Positions 1 to 10,530 of a stretch of 64,000 nt of DNA are shown in pieces. The notes below the pieces were generated by a model. It saw nothing but the letters and a program-made list of their open reading frames with translations. It was not told where the DNA came from and did no database searches. Made by a program: the position numbers and the translations under genes. The stretch is taken from positions 124,001 through 188,000 of the forward strand of contig NZ_FNBM01000003.1 in NCBI RefSeq assembly GCF_900102335.1, given 5' to 3'. The stretch's first letter is position 1; every line of letters starts with the position of its first letter. The stretch comes from Phytopseudomonas seleniipraecipitans (GTDB lineage: Bacteria > Pseudomonadota > Gammaproteobacteria > Pseudomonadales > Pseudomonadaceae).

Positions 1-344
1 GCGTTGTCGCGCATCAGAAACGGCAGGGAGAACAGGTTCAGCTCAGGCACTTGTGGCGACCAGTTGATGGTCGAGCCGACGGCCATGTCGATCAGCCCGG
101 AGCGCATCGCCGAAAACTCCTTGGTCTGGTCACCGGCGACCAGCTGGGCGTTGGGGTAGACGCGCAGAGTGACGCGCCCCTCGGATCGTTCGTTGACCAG
201 ATCTGCCCATTTCTGCGCAGCCTGGCCCCATGGGAAAGCATCCGACAGGACGGTAGAAACGGAATATTCGCGAGCCTGGGCAGCGAAGCCGGCCGACAGT
301 GCAGCAGTTGCGGCCATGGCCGCAAAGAAACGAGTGAATTTCAT
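1..344 (-). CDS. TRAP transporter solute-binding protein (DctP family), 5' part only
   Basis: The first 114 codons of a gene that runs off the left edge of the window. The start ATG (344) is followed by a signal peptide (MKFTRFFAAMAATAALSAGF, cleavage near AAQA-REYS). The mature part resembles DctP-type binding proteins of TRAP transporters: the substrate-lobe signature WADLVNERSEGRVTLRVYPN, then QLVAGDQTKEFSAMRSGLIDMA and the PELNLFSLPFL segment. Such proteins bind C4-dicarboxylates or other organic acids in the periplasm and deliver them to DctQM membrane subunits, which would lie outside the window. The substrate cannot be told from this fragment. Confidence 0.85.
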   Translation of the reverse strand, partial: MKFTRFFAAMAATAALSAGFAAQAREYSVSTVLSDAFPWGQAAQKWADLVNERSEGRVTLRVYPNAQLVAGDQTKEFSAMRSGLIDMAVGSTINWSPQVPELNLFSLPFLMRDN

Positions 345-665
345 GGGGCATCCTTGAATGGATCGCGGTTCTAGTTGTTTTAAGTGCGTGCGCCTCGACC
401 AAGGTCAACAGCGCAGCAGATCCAGCGGCGAGCGGATGGTTCGCCAGACGTGCCGGGGTCGGCACGGAGAACGGCACCCTGGGGCGCCAGCGCAGCCAAG
501 TCGTCTTGTGGACGAGCGGGCCACCTTGCAGTGATACGACGTGTGGCAACTATCCCAGAAGCGCGGCGTGCATGCCATATCATCGTGAGCGCTGCATGCG
601 CACCACCAAGCCCGCGGCATGCGGCGGTTCTGCCCCTATAATGCGCAGCCCAAAGGAAGCCCTGC
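345..665. other. 321-bp divergent intergenic region
   Basis: Intergenic gap between the leftward TRAP binding-protein gene and the rightward MATE gene; it must carry both promoters. A perfect 7-bp hairpin lies at 449-466 (CGTGCCG, loop GGGT, CGGCACG). A good sigma-70 -10 box for the MATE gene is at 637-642. Short open frames here lack ribosome sites and protein-like composition. I see no RNA gene. Confidence 0.5.
637..642 (+). promoter_or_regulatory. -10 box for the MATE gene
   Basis: TATAAT in the context CCCCTATAATGCGC, 24 bp before the start codon at 666. A ribosome site AAGGAAG follows at 653-659. The -35 is not clear. Confidence 0.5.
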
Positions 666-2009
666 ATGTTTCGTGATGCCTGGCGCGACGCGCCGACCCA
701 CCGCAAGGTGTGGGCGCTCGCCGCGCCGATGATTCTCTCCAACCTCTCCGTGCCGCTGGTGGCACTGGTCGACACCGCTGTGGTCGGCCACCTGCCCCAC
801 GCCCATCAGCTGGGCGCGGTGGCAGTGGGCAGCAGCCTGTACATCCTGATCGTCGGGCTGCTCGGCTTCCTGCGCATGGGCACCACCGGGTTTGCCGCGC
901 AGGCATGTGGGCGCGGCGATGGCGGCGCGTTGCGCCAGGTGTTGGTGCAGGGTCTGCTGCTCGCCGCAGTATTGGCGCTGACCCTAGGCGCGCTGGCAGT
1001 GCCGTTCAGCGGCCTGGCCCTCGGGCTGATGAACCCGTCGGCGGAGCTGGATGCGCTGACCCGCGAGTTCCTGCAGACCCGCCTGCTCGGCCTGCCTGCT
1101 GCGCTGGCCAACTATGCGCTGATCGGCTGGCTGCTCGGCGCGCAGAACGCGCGCGCGCCGCTGGTGATGCTGCTGGTCACCAACCTGCTGAACATCGTGT
1201 TGTCGCTGTGGTTCGTGCTCGGCCTGCATTGGGAGGTGGTCGGCGCGGCGCGCGCTGCGGTGCTCGCCGAGTGGGGCGGCCTGCTGGTCGGCCTGGCGCT
1301 GACCCGCGGTGCGCTGCGCCGTCACCCTGGCCGTACGCAGTGGGCGGCGATGGGCAAGTGGCAGAGCTGGCGAGCACTGCTGGCAGTCAACCGCGACATC
1401 TTTCTACGCTCGCTGGCGCTGCAGGCGGTGTTCCTGCTGATCACCATCCAGGGTGCGCGCCTCGGCGATGCCACGGTGGCGGCCAATGCGCTGCTGCTCA
1501 ACGGCCTGCTGGTCACCGCCTACGCGCTGGATGGCCTGGCCCACGCGGTCGAAGCGCTGTGCGGCCACGCCATCGGCGCGCGTGATCGCCTGGCGCTCAG
1601 GCGCAGCCTGATCGTCGCCGGTCTCTGGTCGCTGCTGGCCAGCCTGCTGTTCGCGCTGTTCTTCGCCGCGGGCGGCCACCTGTTCGTGGATCTGCAGACC
1701 AACATTCCCGCCGTGCGCGAAACCGCCATGCAGTACCTGCCCTATCTCGCCCTGCTGCCCCTGTTCGCGGTGTGGAGCTACCTGCTCGATGGCCTGTTCA
1801 TCGGCGCCACCCGCGCCCGCGAAATGCGCAACGCGATGCTGGTGGCCCTGGCCCTCGGCCTGCCCATTGCGCTGGCGCTACAGGGCTTCGGTAACCACGG
1901 ACTGTGGATCGCCTTCCTGATCTTCATGGCACTGCGCGGCCTGGCACTCGGCGCCCTGGCCTGGCATTTGGCGCGTCGCGATCGATGGCTGGCGGCGCCC
2001 GGCGGATAA
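666..2009 (+). CDS. dinF: MATE family efflux transporter (DinF-like)
   Basis: A 447-residue inner-membrane protein with about 12 hydrophobic segments, the normal size for the MATE family. It opens with the family signature WALAAPMILSNLSVPLVALVDTAVVGHL, and the second half repeats the fold (NRDIFLRSLALQAVFLLI...). DinF-branch MATE proteins export organic cations or toxic metabolites using H+ or Na+ gradients; the substrate is not predictable here. The ATG start is preceded by AAGGAAG at good spacing. It is a single-gene unit that converges on nadE across a terminator. Confidence 0.88.
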   Translation: MFRDAWRDAPTHRKVWALAAPMILSNLSVPLVALVDTAVVGHLPHAHQLGAVAVGSSLYILIVGLLGFLRMGTTGFAAQACGRGDGGALRQVLVQGLLLAAVLALTLGALAVPFSGLALGLMNPSAELDALTREFLQTRLLGLPAALANYALIGWLLGAQNARAPLVMLLVTNLLNIVLSLWFVLGLHWEVVGAARAAVLAEWGGLLVGLALTRGALRRHPGRTQWAAMGKWQSWRALLAVNRDIFLRSLALQAVFLLITIQGARLGDATVAANALLLNGLLVTAYALDGLAHAVEALCGHAIGARDRLALRRSLIVAGLWSLLASLLFALFFAAGGHLFVDLQTNIPAVRETAMQYLPYLALLPLFAVWSYLLDGLFIGATRAREMRNAMLVALALGLPIALALQGFGNHGLWIAFLIFMALRGLALGALAWHLARRDRWLAAPGG

Positions 2010-2037
2010 GCGCGCCACGCCCGCAGCCGCCTACCCA

Positions 2038-2066
2038 TAAAAAAGCCCGCCTGAAGAGGCGGGCTT
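2038..2066 (-). terminator. Rho-independent terminator of nadE
   Basis: Stem AAGCCCGCC / GGCGGGCTT (2043-2051 with 2058-2066) and a 6-nt loop, followed on the minus strand by a T run (A run 2038-2044 on plus). It lies 20 bp past the nadE stop. The lack of a T tract on the plus side makes it mainly a leftward terminator, though the stem may also stop dinF transcripts. Confidence 0.85.
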
Positions 2067-2085
2067 GCGGGTCACGCTGCAGGGC

Positions 2086-2913
2086 TCAAGGCACCAGCGG
2101 CAATTCGCGCTTGTGCTGGGTCTTGTCGTAGGTCTGCACGATGGCCTGGTAGACCGTGTCGCTGACCGGCTTGCCTTGCAGGAAGGCGTCGATGTCTGCG
2201 TAGCTGACGCCGTGCACCTGCTCGTCGGGGATGCCCGGGCGCTCGTCTTCCAGGTCGGCGGTCGGCACCTTGGAGAACACCGCGGCAGGTGCGCCGAGGC
2301 GCTCGGCGATCTGCCGCACCTGGCCTTTGACCAGGCCGCTGAGCGGCGCCAGGTCACAGGCGCCGTCACCGAACTTGGTGAAGAAGCCCATCACCGCTTC
2401 GGCCGCGTGGTCAGTGCCGATGACCAGCCCGTTACGGGCGTTGGCGACCGTGTACTGGGCCAGCATGCGCATGCGCGCCTTGGTGTTGCCGAGCACGAAG
2501 TCGCGGCGTGACGATGCCAACTCTGCCAGCTCACCGATCTGCCCCGCCAGCCCCGCTACCGCCGGAGCGATGTCGATGGTCTGCACTTCGTCGGCGGCGA
2601 TGAAAGTCAGTGCGGCCTGGGCGTCGGCCTCGTCGTGCTGCACCTTGTGCGGCAGGCGGATGGCGATGAAGCGGTAGTCCTGATCCTGTTTTTCATCACG
2701 CAGCTGCTCCACCGCCAGCTGGGCCAGGCGACCGGCTGCGGTGGAATCCACCCCGCCACTGATGCCCAGCACCAGCGCCTTGGTGCGCGAGGCGATGAGG
2801 GTGTCCTTGATGAAGGCGATGCGCCGGGCGATCTCGGCGTCCACGTCGGCGTCCGAGGTGAACGGGGCGATGACGCCCAGGGCGTTGGCGATTTCAGCTT
2901 GTCGATTGCTCAT
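2086..2913 (-). CDS. nadE: Ammonia-dependent NAD+ synthetase
   Basis: A 275-residue enzyme that amidates nicotinic acid adenine dinucleotide to NAD+ with ATP and ammonia, the last step shared by de novo synthesis and salvage. The ATP-pyrophosphatase P-loop is visible as [16 protein letters not shown]. The length equals the short ammonia-dependent form, with no glutaminase domain. I chose the ATG at 2913 because AAGGGAG lies just upstream and the protein then starts [15 protein letters not shown]; a longer frame exists but overlaps pncB and has no support. It is the third gene of the leftward operon pncA-pncB-nadE, 20 bp after pncB. Confidence 0.95.
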   Translation of the reverse strand: MSNRQAEIANALGVIAPFTSDADVDAEIARRIAFIKDTLIASRTKALVLGISGGVDSTAAGRLAQLAVEQLRDEKQDQDYRFIAIRLPHKVQHDEADAQAALTFIAADEVQTIDIAPAVAGLAGQIGELAELASSRRDFVLGNTKARMRMLAQYTVANARNGLVIGTDHAAEAVMGFFTKFGDGACDLAPLSGLVKGQVRQIAERLGAPAAVFSKVPTADLEDERPGIPDEQVHGVSYADIDAFLQGKPVSDTVYQAIVQTYDKTQHKRELPLVP

Positions 2914-2933
2914 GGTGTCTCCCTTGGTTCGCT

Positions 2934-4139
2934 TCAGTTGGCTTCGAGGCGAAAAACATGTTTCAGGTAGGTCACGAAGTTGGGATCGCGGCACTGGGTC
3001 TTGCCGGGCGTATCGGAGATCTTCGCCACCGGCTGGCCGTTGCAGTCGATCATCTTGATGACGATATTCATCGGCTCTACGCCGGGGACGTCGCAGGTCA
3101 GGTTGGTGCCGATACCGAAGCTGACGTTAATGCGATCATGCAGCGCGCGATACAGTTCAAGCGCCTTGGGCAGCGTCAGACCGTCGGAGAAGATCAGCGT
3201 CTTGCTCTGCGGGTCGATGCCCAGGCTCTCGTAGTGGGCGATGGCCTTTTCGGCCCACTGCAGCGGGTCACCGGAGTCGTGGCGCAGGCCGTCGAATAGC
3301 TTGGCGAAGTACAGATCGAAATCTTCGAGAAAACTCGACATGCCGATGGTGTCGGTCAGCGCGATTCCCAGCAGGCCACGGTACTCCTTGACCCAGCATT
3401 CCAGCGCCGCCTTCTGGCTGTCGATCAAGCGCGGGCCGAGCTGCTGGTGCGCCATGAACCATTCGTGGGCCATGGTGCCGATCGGCCTCAGATCGAGCTC
3501 ACGCGCCAGGTGCACGTTGCTCGTACCGACAAAGCGACCTGGGAAGTCACGCTTGAGGATATGCAGCACTTCCTCCTGCACGCGGTAGGAAAAGCGCCGC
3601 CGGGTGCCGAAATCGGCCAGCTGGAAGCCCGCCAGTTCGGACGCGGTGGCCTCACCCTTGAGCCAGTCGAGCTTCTCGTACAAGCGCTCGCGCACCTGCT
3701 CGATCACCACTTCGCGGTAGCGATAACGGTTGCGCACTTCCGAGACGATGGCCAGCAGCGGGATCTCGTAAAGAATCACGTGCAGCCACGGTCCGCGCAC
3801 GCGAATCGCCAGTTGGCCGGCGTCGTCGGTGCCGACGTGCACGTAGCGCATATTGAAGCGAAACAGGCTGAGGAAGCGGATGAAGTCCGCCTTGATGAAA
3901 GGAATCTTCTCCAGGTAGGCCAGTTGATCCGGGGTGATCGAGGTGTTGACCAGTTGCTCGATCTGGTAGCGAATCTCTGCCAGATACGGCGTCAGGTCCT
4001 CGTTGCTGCGGCAACGGAATTCCCACTCCACTTCGGCGTTGGGGTAGTTGTGCAGCACCGCCTGCATCATGGTCAGCTTGTAGAAATCAGTGTCCAGCAG
4101 GTTCTGGATGATGCTGGGGGCGAATACGCTCTCACTCAT
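2934..4139 (-). CDS. pncB: Nicotinate phosphoribosyltransferase
   Basis: A 401-residue cytosolic enzyme converting nicotinate and PRPP to nicotinate mononucleotide, the second step of the PncA-PncB salvage route. Visible family features are the N-terminal [16 protein letters not shown], the central [11 protein letters not shown], and the phosphate-binding end [20 protein letters not shown] chose the ATG at 4139 (MSESVFAP) because GAGGAG lies 7 nt upstream; a GTG two codons earlier is less well placed. The start overlaps the end of pncA by 8 bp, implying translational coupling. Confidence 0.95.
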   Translation of the reverse strand: MSESVFAPSIIQNLLDTDFYKLTMMQAVLHNYPNAEVEWEFRCRSNEDLTPYLAEIRYQIEQLVNTSITPDQLAYLEKIPFIKADFIRFLSLFRFNMRYVHVGTDDAGQLAIRVRGPWLHVILYEIPLLAIVSEVRNRYRYREVVIEQVRERLYEKLDWLKGEATASELAGFQLADFGTRRRFSYRVQEEVLHILKRDFPGRFVGTSNVHLARELDLRPIGTMAHEWFMAHQQLGPRLIDSQKAALECWVKEYRGLLGIALTDTIGMSSFLEDFDLYFAKLFDGLRHDSGDPLQWAEKAIAHYESLGIDPQSKTLIFSDGLTLPKALELYRALHDRINVSFGIGTNLTCDVPGVEPMNIVIKMIDCNGQPVAKISDTPGKTQCRDPNFVTYLKHVFRLEAN

Positions 4140-4785
4140 GGTCACTCTCCTCGAGGCGGGCCAGCTCGCTGTCGAGCGCTCCGCTGCCTTCGCAGATGAT
4201 GATGCCCTGCGCGCGCATCTGGTCGATGGCTTGCGTCGCGCCGGCCTCGGAAATGGCCCGGCACGCCGGAAGATACAGCAACACCTGAAAACCGGCGCCG
4301 CGCAATTGCAGCGCTGTGTTCTTTACGCAGAAGTCCAGCGCCAGGCCACCAACCACCACCGCGCCCACGCTGGCGACCTTAAGGTATTCGATGACGCCGG
4401 TGCTGCGCGCGCCCGCCAAATCATGGAAGCAGGCGCCGTAGGGGTGCAGGTCGGGCTCGACGCCCTTCCAGACAAAGAAATCGTAGTCGATCGGTGCGGG
4501 CAACTCGTCCAGCAGCTCGAAGCCCGGCGTGCCCGGTACGCAGTGGCTGACCCACGTCAGGTCGGCGTTGGCGTGGGTCAGCGGCTGGAGCATCTGCGCA
4601 TGGCTGTCCACCACCCAGATGGCGTTGGGCGCGTGGGCGTCCTTGCTGCCCAGACGCAGGGTGCCACGACGCGCCATGTCGTTGAGCGGCGCGGCGATCT
4701 CATGGCCGCCGGCCACTGGCAGTTCGTCGGGGCACAGGCTGGTGAAGCCTTTCTGCGCATCGACATCGAACGTGGCGATCTTCAT
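4132..4785 (-). CDS. pncA: Nicotinamidase
   Basis: A 217-residue isochorismatase-fold amidohydrolase that turns nicotinamide into nicotinate, first gene of the leftward NAD salvage operon. The catalytic Asp is in [11 protein letters not shown] and the catalytic Cys in [15 protein letters not shown]; metal-binding His/Asp candidates are in [10 protein letters not shown] and the WVSHC segment. A strong AGGAGG precedes the start. The product feeds PncB and then, via NadD-type adenylylation, NadE. It is transcribed away from nadD2-nrtR from a shared control region. Confidence 0.93.
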   Translation of the reverse strand: MKIATFDVDAQKGFTSLCPDELPVAGGHEIAAPLNDMARRGTLRLGSKDAHAPNAIWVVDSHAQMLQPLTHANADLTWVSHCVPGTPGFELLDELPAPIDYDFFVWKGVEPDLHPYGACFHDLAGARSTGVIEYLKVASVGAVVVGGLALDFCVKNTALQLRGAGFQVLLYLPACRAISEAGATQAIDQMRAQGIIICEGSGALDSELARLEESDHE

Positions 4786-4821
4786 CTAACACCTCCTGCT
4801 GGTGGAGCCGCATCGCTGCGG

Positions 4822-4865
4822 GGTGGAAACATATTCCACCAGGTGTATTATATCTGTCAACACCT
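4822..4865. promoter_or_regulatory. Palindromic control region between pncA and nadD2 (probable NrtR operator)
   Basis: The 99-bp gap between the two divergent NAD operons holds a perfect 7-bp dyad at 4822-4840 (GGTGGAAACATATTCCACC). Next to it is an AGGTGT...ACACCT inverted pair at 4841-4865 around an AT-rich core containing TATTATAT (TATAAT-like on the minus strand). NrtR repressors are known to bind palindromes in NAD-gene promoters, and nrtR is encoded in the rightward operon, so autoregulation plus control of pncA-pncB-nadE is the natural reading. The exact operator is inferred. Confidence 0.6.
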
Positions 4866-4884
4866 TCCCTTCAGGAGCGTCGCG

Positions 4885-5466
4885 ATGCTGCCGTCATCCC
4901 TTCATACCTTCGCTGCCGATTGCGCCGAGCCCGCATCACAGCGCTTTGCCGTGGCCGTCTATGGCGGCGCCTTCGACCCGCCTCATGCGGGCCATGCCAG
5001 CGTGATCCGCCGCACCCTGGAGACTTGCGATCACGTGGTGGTGGTACCGAGCTATCGGCACGCCGATGCCAAGCGCATGGCCGACTTCGATTTGCGCTGC
5101 GCCTGGGTCGAGCGTATGGCCGCGCGCTTTGGTGGGCGGGTAACGTGCTCGCCCGTGGAGCGCGAGCTGGGCGCTGACGGTCGGGTGGTCTACAGCTACG
5201 ACCTGATGTGCCGGATCGCTCAGGATCACGCCCTGACCTCGCAGCGTCTGGCGCTGGTGATCGGCGAGGATAACCTGACGCGGCTCGGCACCTTCCACCG
5301 CGCCGCCGAACTGCGCGAGCGTTTTGGCCTTCTGGTGGCGAACGAGGAGATGACCGTGCACAGCAGCGCGATTCGCGCGATGATCGCCAGCGGACAAGCG
5401 ATTCCCGCGGCCTGGCAACTGCCGGAAATCCAGGCTGACATGACGATTTACAGGAGGACGATGTGA
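4885..5466 (+). CDS. nadD2: NadD2-type nicotinate-nucleotide adenylyltransferase
   Basis: A 193-residue nucleotidyltransferase-fold protein. The ATP-binding motif is GGAFDPPHAGHASVI and the C-terminal adenylyl motif appears as HSSAIRAMI, where the classical form is ISSTxIR. It is predicted to adenylylate nicotinate or nicotinamide mononucleotide between PncB and NadE. The start is the ATG at 4885, with AGGAG 7 nt upstream; the open frame extends far upstream but only as antisense to pncA. It is a second adenylyltransferase beside the housekeeping NadD, which is not in this window. It overlaps nrtR by 4 bp. Confidence 0.85.
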   Translation: MLPSSLHTFAADCAEPASQRFAVAVYGGAFDPPHAGHASVIRRTLETCDHVVVVPSYRHADAKRMADFDLRCAWVERMAARFGGRVTCSPVERELGADGRVVYSYDLMCRIAQDHALTSQRLALVIGEDNLTRLGTFHRAAELRERFGLLVANEEMTVHSSAIRAMIASGQAIPAAWQLPEIQADMTIYRRTM

Positions 5467-6173
5467 GTGCTGCGGAAGTATTGGCGAGTGTCGACCTGGT
5501 CGCCCTGCGCATGGATGCCGAGAGCCGGCAATTGCACCTGTTGCTGCACTGCCGTGAGCGCGATCCCTTTGTCGGCCAGTGGGCATTGCCGGGGGTGATC
5601 GTCAATGGCAGCACCCGCGATGCCAACCTCGAAGAAGCGGCCCACCGCGTGCTGCGCGACAAGGCCCAGGTGATGCCGCGCCACCTCGAGCAGGTCGGCA
5701 CCGAAGGCAGCGCCAGTCGCGATCCGCGCGGCTGGTCGATGAGCACCTATTACCTGGCCCTGCTGGCGCCGGAGACCGAAACAGCGGATGACGGCCTGCG
5801 CTTCGTGCCACTGGCCGAGGTACTGGACGGGCGCATCGCCCTGCCCTTCGACCACGCGGCGCTGACCCGATTGAGCGTCGAGCGCCTGGCTGGCAAGGCG
5901 GTGTATACCAGCCTGCCGCTGTACCTGGCGCCGCCGCGCTTCACGGTGCTCGACGCCCTGAACGCCGCCCAAGCCTGCCTGGGCACGACAATCAATAACA
6001 CCTCACTGCGCAAGCGCCTGGAGCGGATGAAAGACGCCAACTGGATCCGCGACACCGGCGAAAAGAACTTCCCGAAGATGGGCCGCCCGCAGCAGCTCTG
6101 GGAGCTCACCGAGCAAGCCAGCGGCGTGTTTATCTTCGACCGCAGCCTGCTGGCGGACCGCGCCGGTAGTTGA
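5463..6173 (+). CDS. nrtR: NrtR, Nudix-related repressor of NAD metabolism
   Basis: A 236-residue regulator. The N-terminal Nudix-like fold (residues 8-145: LLLHCRERDPFVGQWALPGV...) lacks a canonical Nudix box, as in NrtR proteins that bind ADP-ribose without hydrolysing it. The C-terminal half is a winged-helix domain (FTVLDALNAA...NTSLRKRLERMKDANWIRDTG). It is predicted to repress the NAD genes on both sides and to be released by ADP-ribose. The start is GTG, 5 nt after AGGAGG, and overlaps the nadD2 stop, so the repressor is co-translated with an enzyme of its pathway. Confidence 0.9.
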   Translation: MSAAEVLASVDLVALRMDAESRQLHLLLHCRERDPFVGQWALPGVIVNGSTRDANLEEAAHRVLRDKAQVMPRHLEQVGTEGSASRDPRGWSMSTYYLALLAPETETADDGLRFVPLAEVLDGRIALPFDHAALTRLSVERLAGKAVYTSLPLYLAPPRFTVLDALNAAQACLGTTINNTSLRKRLERMKDANWIRDTGEKNFPKMGRPQQLWELTEQASGVFIFDRSLLADRAGS

Positions 6174-6240
6174 TCGTGCTGCTCGAAGCGACTGCGATGC
6201 TGCAGATATGAAGGGCAGCAGAGCGGCGATAGTGGACGGT

Positions 6241-6332
6241 CGTAGGGTGGACGACGCCTCACCTACGCGGCCCGACCCGTCCACCGCTCTGCGATTGCAA
6301 TGGTGGATGAAAAGAGCGTCATCCACCCTACG
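6241..6332 (+). repeat. 92-bp inverted-end repeat, copy A
   Basis: An imperfectly palindromic element starting CGTAGGGTGGACGACGC and ending GCGTCATCCACCCTACG. Its reverse complement is identical, base for base over 92 bp, to positions 16767-16858. It sits between the converging ends of nrtR and the AhpD-like gene. The right flank (TGCTCTCGCTTTTT) also resembles the flank of copy B. Shorter relatives occur at 52523-52600 and 27457-27488. Short open frames across it are by-products. Confidence 0.9.
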
Positions 6333-6362
6333 GTTGCTCTCGCTTTTTAGCGTCTCTGCGAG

Positions 6363-6794
6363 CTACTGGCGCATGCCGATCGCCAGCCGGTTGAAGGCAT
6401 TCATCAGCGAGATGGCGAAGGCCAGGTCGCTGATCTGCGCATCATCGAAATGGGCTTTGAGCGGCTCGAAAACTTCGTCCGGCGCGTTGGTTCGTGCCAC
6501 CTCCGTCAACGACTCGGCCCACGCCAGGGCAGCTCGCTCGGCCTCACTGAAATGCCCGCTGATCCGCCAGCCGGCCAGACTGTCGAGTTTGCCCTGGGCC
6601 ATGCCGCCCTGGCGCAAGGCCTTGGCGTGCATTTCCAGGCAAAAGGCGCAGCCATTGATCTGTGAAATGCGCAGGTAGACCAGCTCGATCAGCGGCAACC
6701 CCAGGCTGCTGGCAGCCAGGGCGTTCTTGGTGGCCAGCAGGCCCTTGTAGGCGTCTGGTGATAACTGGCTGTAAGGCAGGCGCAAGGTGCTCAT
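6363..6794 (-). CDS. AhpD/carboxymuconolactone decarboxylase-family peroxidase-like protein
   Basis: A 143-residue all-helical protein. It carries the AhpD-type redox motif INGCAFCLEMHAKALRQ (CxxC followed by Glu and His), as in alkylhydroperoxidase-like proteins that reduce peroxides through a cysteine pair. It is the last gene of a three-gene leftward operon in which each gene overlaps the next by 4 bp (GNAT, azoreductase-like, this gene). The context suggests response to oxidative or electrophilic stress; the physiological substrate and partner are unknown. Confidence 0.85.
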   Translation of the reverse strand: MSTLRLPYSQLSPDAYKGLLATKNALAASSLGLPLIELVYLRISQINGCAFCLEMHAKALRQGGMAQGKLDSLAGWRISGHFSEAERAALAWAESLTEVARTNAPDEVFEPLKAHFDDAQISDLAFAISLMNAFNRLAIGMRQ

Positions 6795-7414
6795 GAGGCG
6801 ATCTCCGTGGACAGGCTGAGGGGAAAGTAAGCGGTGCGTTCCAACTGCGCCAACGCGCCCTGCAGAGCAGCATTCGCCGCATCGGCACCGTGGGCCATGC
6901 CCTGCAGATGGATGAACTCGACCTGCGTGATGCCCAGCGTGCCGAGCACGTGGCGCAGGTAAGCGGTGAGAAAATCCGGCTGCCGCGCACGCTCACCCTG
7001 GTAGAAACCGCCTGCGCTGACCAACACCAGCGTCGGTCGATCCTCGAGCAGGCCGACTTTGCCCTGCGGCGTGGCGGCGAATGTGCGGTGGATGCGCAAC
7101 ACGTAATCGATCCACAGCTTGAGCGCCGCAGGCACCGTAAAGTTGTGCATGGGTGTGGCGATGATCAGGCAATCGCTGCGCTCCAGCTCCCCAATCAACG
7201 TCTCCGAACAGGCGAACGCCGGGTCATCGAAGGGCGCGGAGCCGGTAAGCGCGGTTGCGTAGTCGCCGCTCAAGGGCGGCAGCGGTTGGGTGGCCAGGTC
7301 GCGCTCGATCAGTTCGGCGGCTGGCCAGCGTTGCTCGATTACCTGGCGAGCCAGGCGATTGCCGCGCGCATGCTGCCCATGAGGGCTGCATTCGAGTAAC
7401 AGGATGCGTTTCAT
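6791..7414 (-). CDS. FMN-dependent NADH-azoreductase-like quinone reductase
   Basis: A 207-residue flavodoxin-like-fold protein of the AcpD/AzoR type. The N-terminal LLLECSPHGQHARGNRLA matches the FMN-phosphate loop, and ATPMHNFTVPAALKLWIDYVLR is the characteristic flavin-binding segment. Relatives reduce quinones and azo compounds with NAD(P)H, often protecting from thiol stress. It overlaps both neighbours by 4 bp, implying translational coupling. The exact substrate is not predictable. Confidence 0.85.
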   Translation of the reverse strand: MKRILLLECSPHGQHARGNRLARQVIEQRWPAAELIERDLATQPLPPLSGDYATALTGSAPFDDPAFACSETLIGELERSDCLIIATPMHNFTVPAALKLWIDYVLRIHRTFAATPQGKVGLLEDRPTLVLVSAGGFYQGERARQPDFLTAYLRHVLGTLGITQVEFIHLQGMAHGADAANAALQGALAQLERTAYFPLSLSTEIAS

Positions 7415-7860
7415 GCGCCGATCTCCTGCAGCGATTGGGCGAAGTGCATGCCGCGCGCCAGCAAGCCGTTCCGAAAATAGAAACGTTGCGCCAGCGCATT
7501 GCCCAAGCCGGTATCCAGTACCAGATATGCACAGCCCGCACGCAGCGCTTCGCCGCGCACCGCCTCGATCAACTGCTGACCGACGCCGCTGCGCTGTTCC
7601 GATGCGCGGGTCACCAAGTCATCAAGATAGACGAACCGCCCGTAGAGGGTGTTTTCCTGCAGCCGGTAGCCTGCCAGGGCGACCACTTCATCGCCTCGCC
7701 AGGCAGCCAGCAGCCGATAGCCCTGAACAGCCTGACGGCCGATCTGCTCGACGAATGCCTGCGCATCGTGAAGGTGGGGTCGTAGTTCGCACATGACCGC
7801 GAAGCACGCGAGGGTTTGGGCCTCGTTCTCCACGGCCTGAAGGGTGATAGGGCTCGACAT
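7411..7860 (-). CDS. GNAT-family N-acetyltransferase
   Basis: A 149-residue single-domain acetyltransferase. The acetyl-CoA loop is visible as RSGVGQQLIEAVRGEA (motif A), preceded by YLDDLVT and followed by LDTGLGNALAQRFYFRNG. It is the first gene of the leftward operon with the azoreductase-like and AhpD-like genes. The substrate may be a small amine or a protein; nothing in the sequence fixes it. Confidence 0.85.
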   Translation of the reverse strand: MSSPITLQAVENEAQTLACFAVMCELRPHLHDAQAFVEQIGRQAVQGYRLLAAWRGDEVVALAGYRLQENTLYGRFVYLDDLVTRASEQRSGVGQQLIEAVRGEALRAGCAYLVLDTGLGNALAQRFYFRNGLLARGMHFAQSLQEIGA

Positions 7861-7956
7861 GGCAGCGTCCTCGGTAATCGATGGACGCTACTTTAGGGAG
7901 AGACTGGACTTGCCAATAGAGCCAAGATTGCGCAAACGCATTGATCCATCAGCAGA

Positions 7957-8376
7957 TCATTCACTCTGGCGCATCGGCATGCGGTCGATGGTATTGAAGA
8001 TTGCCTGCAGGTCGGCATCGGCGCCTTCCTGAATCTTCTTACCGCCGTCCTTGCCGACCAGAATCACTTGCGGTCGGTTGTTGCCGGCGTCCAGCGCCAG
8101 CAGCAGGCGCTTGGTGGCGATGCTGTCCAGCGGCTGGTCGTTGCGGCTGCCGTGCTGGCCAACCACGGTGTACAGCACCATGTCGCGTTCGACGAACGCC
8201 TCACGGTTGGCAGGCTCTTGCAAGGCCTGCCGCACGCGCGCCAGCAAGGGATCATCGGCAGAGGCAGCCAGCACGATCAGCGGGCGGGTTTTCCAACGTT
8301 CGGCCTGCAGCGGGTCGTCAGCCGCTTGCGCAAGCAATGGCAACGCCGCCGACAGTAAAGCCACAAAGGTCTTCAT
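7957..8376 (-). CDS. DUF4174 periplasmic protein
   Basis: A 139-residue protein with a signal peptide (MKTFVALLSAALPLLAQAAD). The mature part (WKTRPLIVLAASADDPLLARV...RPQVILVGKDGGKKIQEG) looks like the thioredoxin-like DUF4174 family but has no CxxC pair. A GTG one codon upstream (8379) is 9 nt from AGGAG and is an equally possible start. Function is unknown; exported location is a good guess from the leader. Confidence 0.75.
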   Translation of the reverse strand: MKTFVALLSAALPLLAQAADDPLQAERWKTRPLIVLAASADDPLLARVRQALQEPANREAFVERDMVLYTVVGQHGSRNDQPLDSIATKRLLLALDAGNNRPQVILVGKDGGKKIQEGADADLQAIFNTIDRMPMRQSE

Positions 8377-8437
8377 CACGGGTCTTCTCTCCTGTGTTGG
8401 GCGCCTGAGTGCTGCCGCCGTGCCTGAAGCCGCCAGC

Positions 8438-8474
8438 GCCTGCTCGACCGAACATCCGCGTCGGTCGAGCAGGC
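8438..8474 (-). terminator. Perfect 14-bp hairpin downstream of speA
   Basis: GCCTGCTCGACCGA (8438-8451) and its exact complement (8461-8474) around a 9-nt loop, starting 10 bp past the speA stop on the minus strand. There is no T tract, so it may act as a transcript-end stabiliser or Rho-assisted terminator rather than a classic intrinsic terminator. Confidence 0.6.
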
Positions 8475-8483
8475 ACCGCCGTG

Positions 8484-10397
<1,914 letters not shown>

Positions 10398-10530
10398 CGA
10401 GGTCTCCCCTGTAGCGGATTGGCTGATGCGGTCGATCAGGTCGACGAGCATAAGGCCTGAAAATGACGGTTGCTCGGCAATGGACTGGCCGGACAATCGG
10501 TAAGTTTAGAACGTTGCCTGCCGGCGGCTT

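Noticed and set aside
6003..6326. Short frame whose product starts MDDALFIHHCNRRAVDG, seen twice in the window
   Set aside because: The matching peptides come from the two identical 92-bp repeats, not from a duplicated gene.
8398..8483. Riboswitch or attenuator for speA
   Set aside because: The hairpin lies after the speA stop, not in its leader, and the leader upstream of 10397 shows no strong fold.
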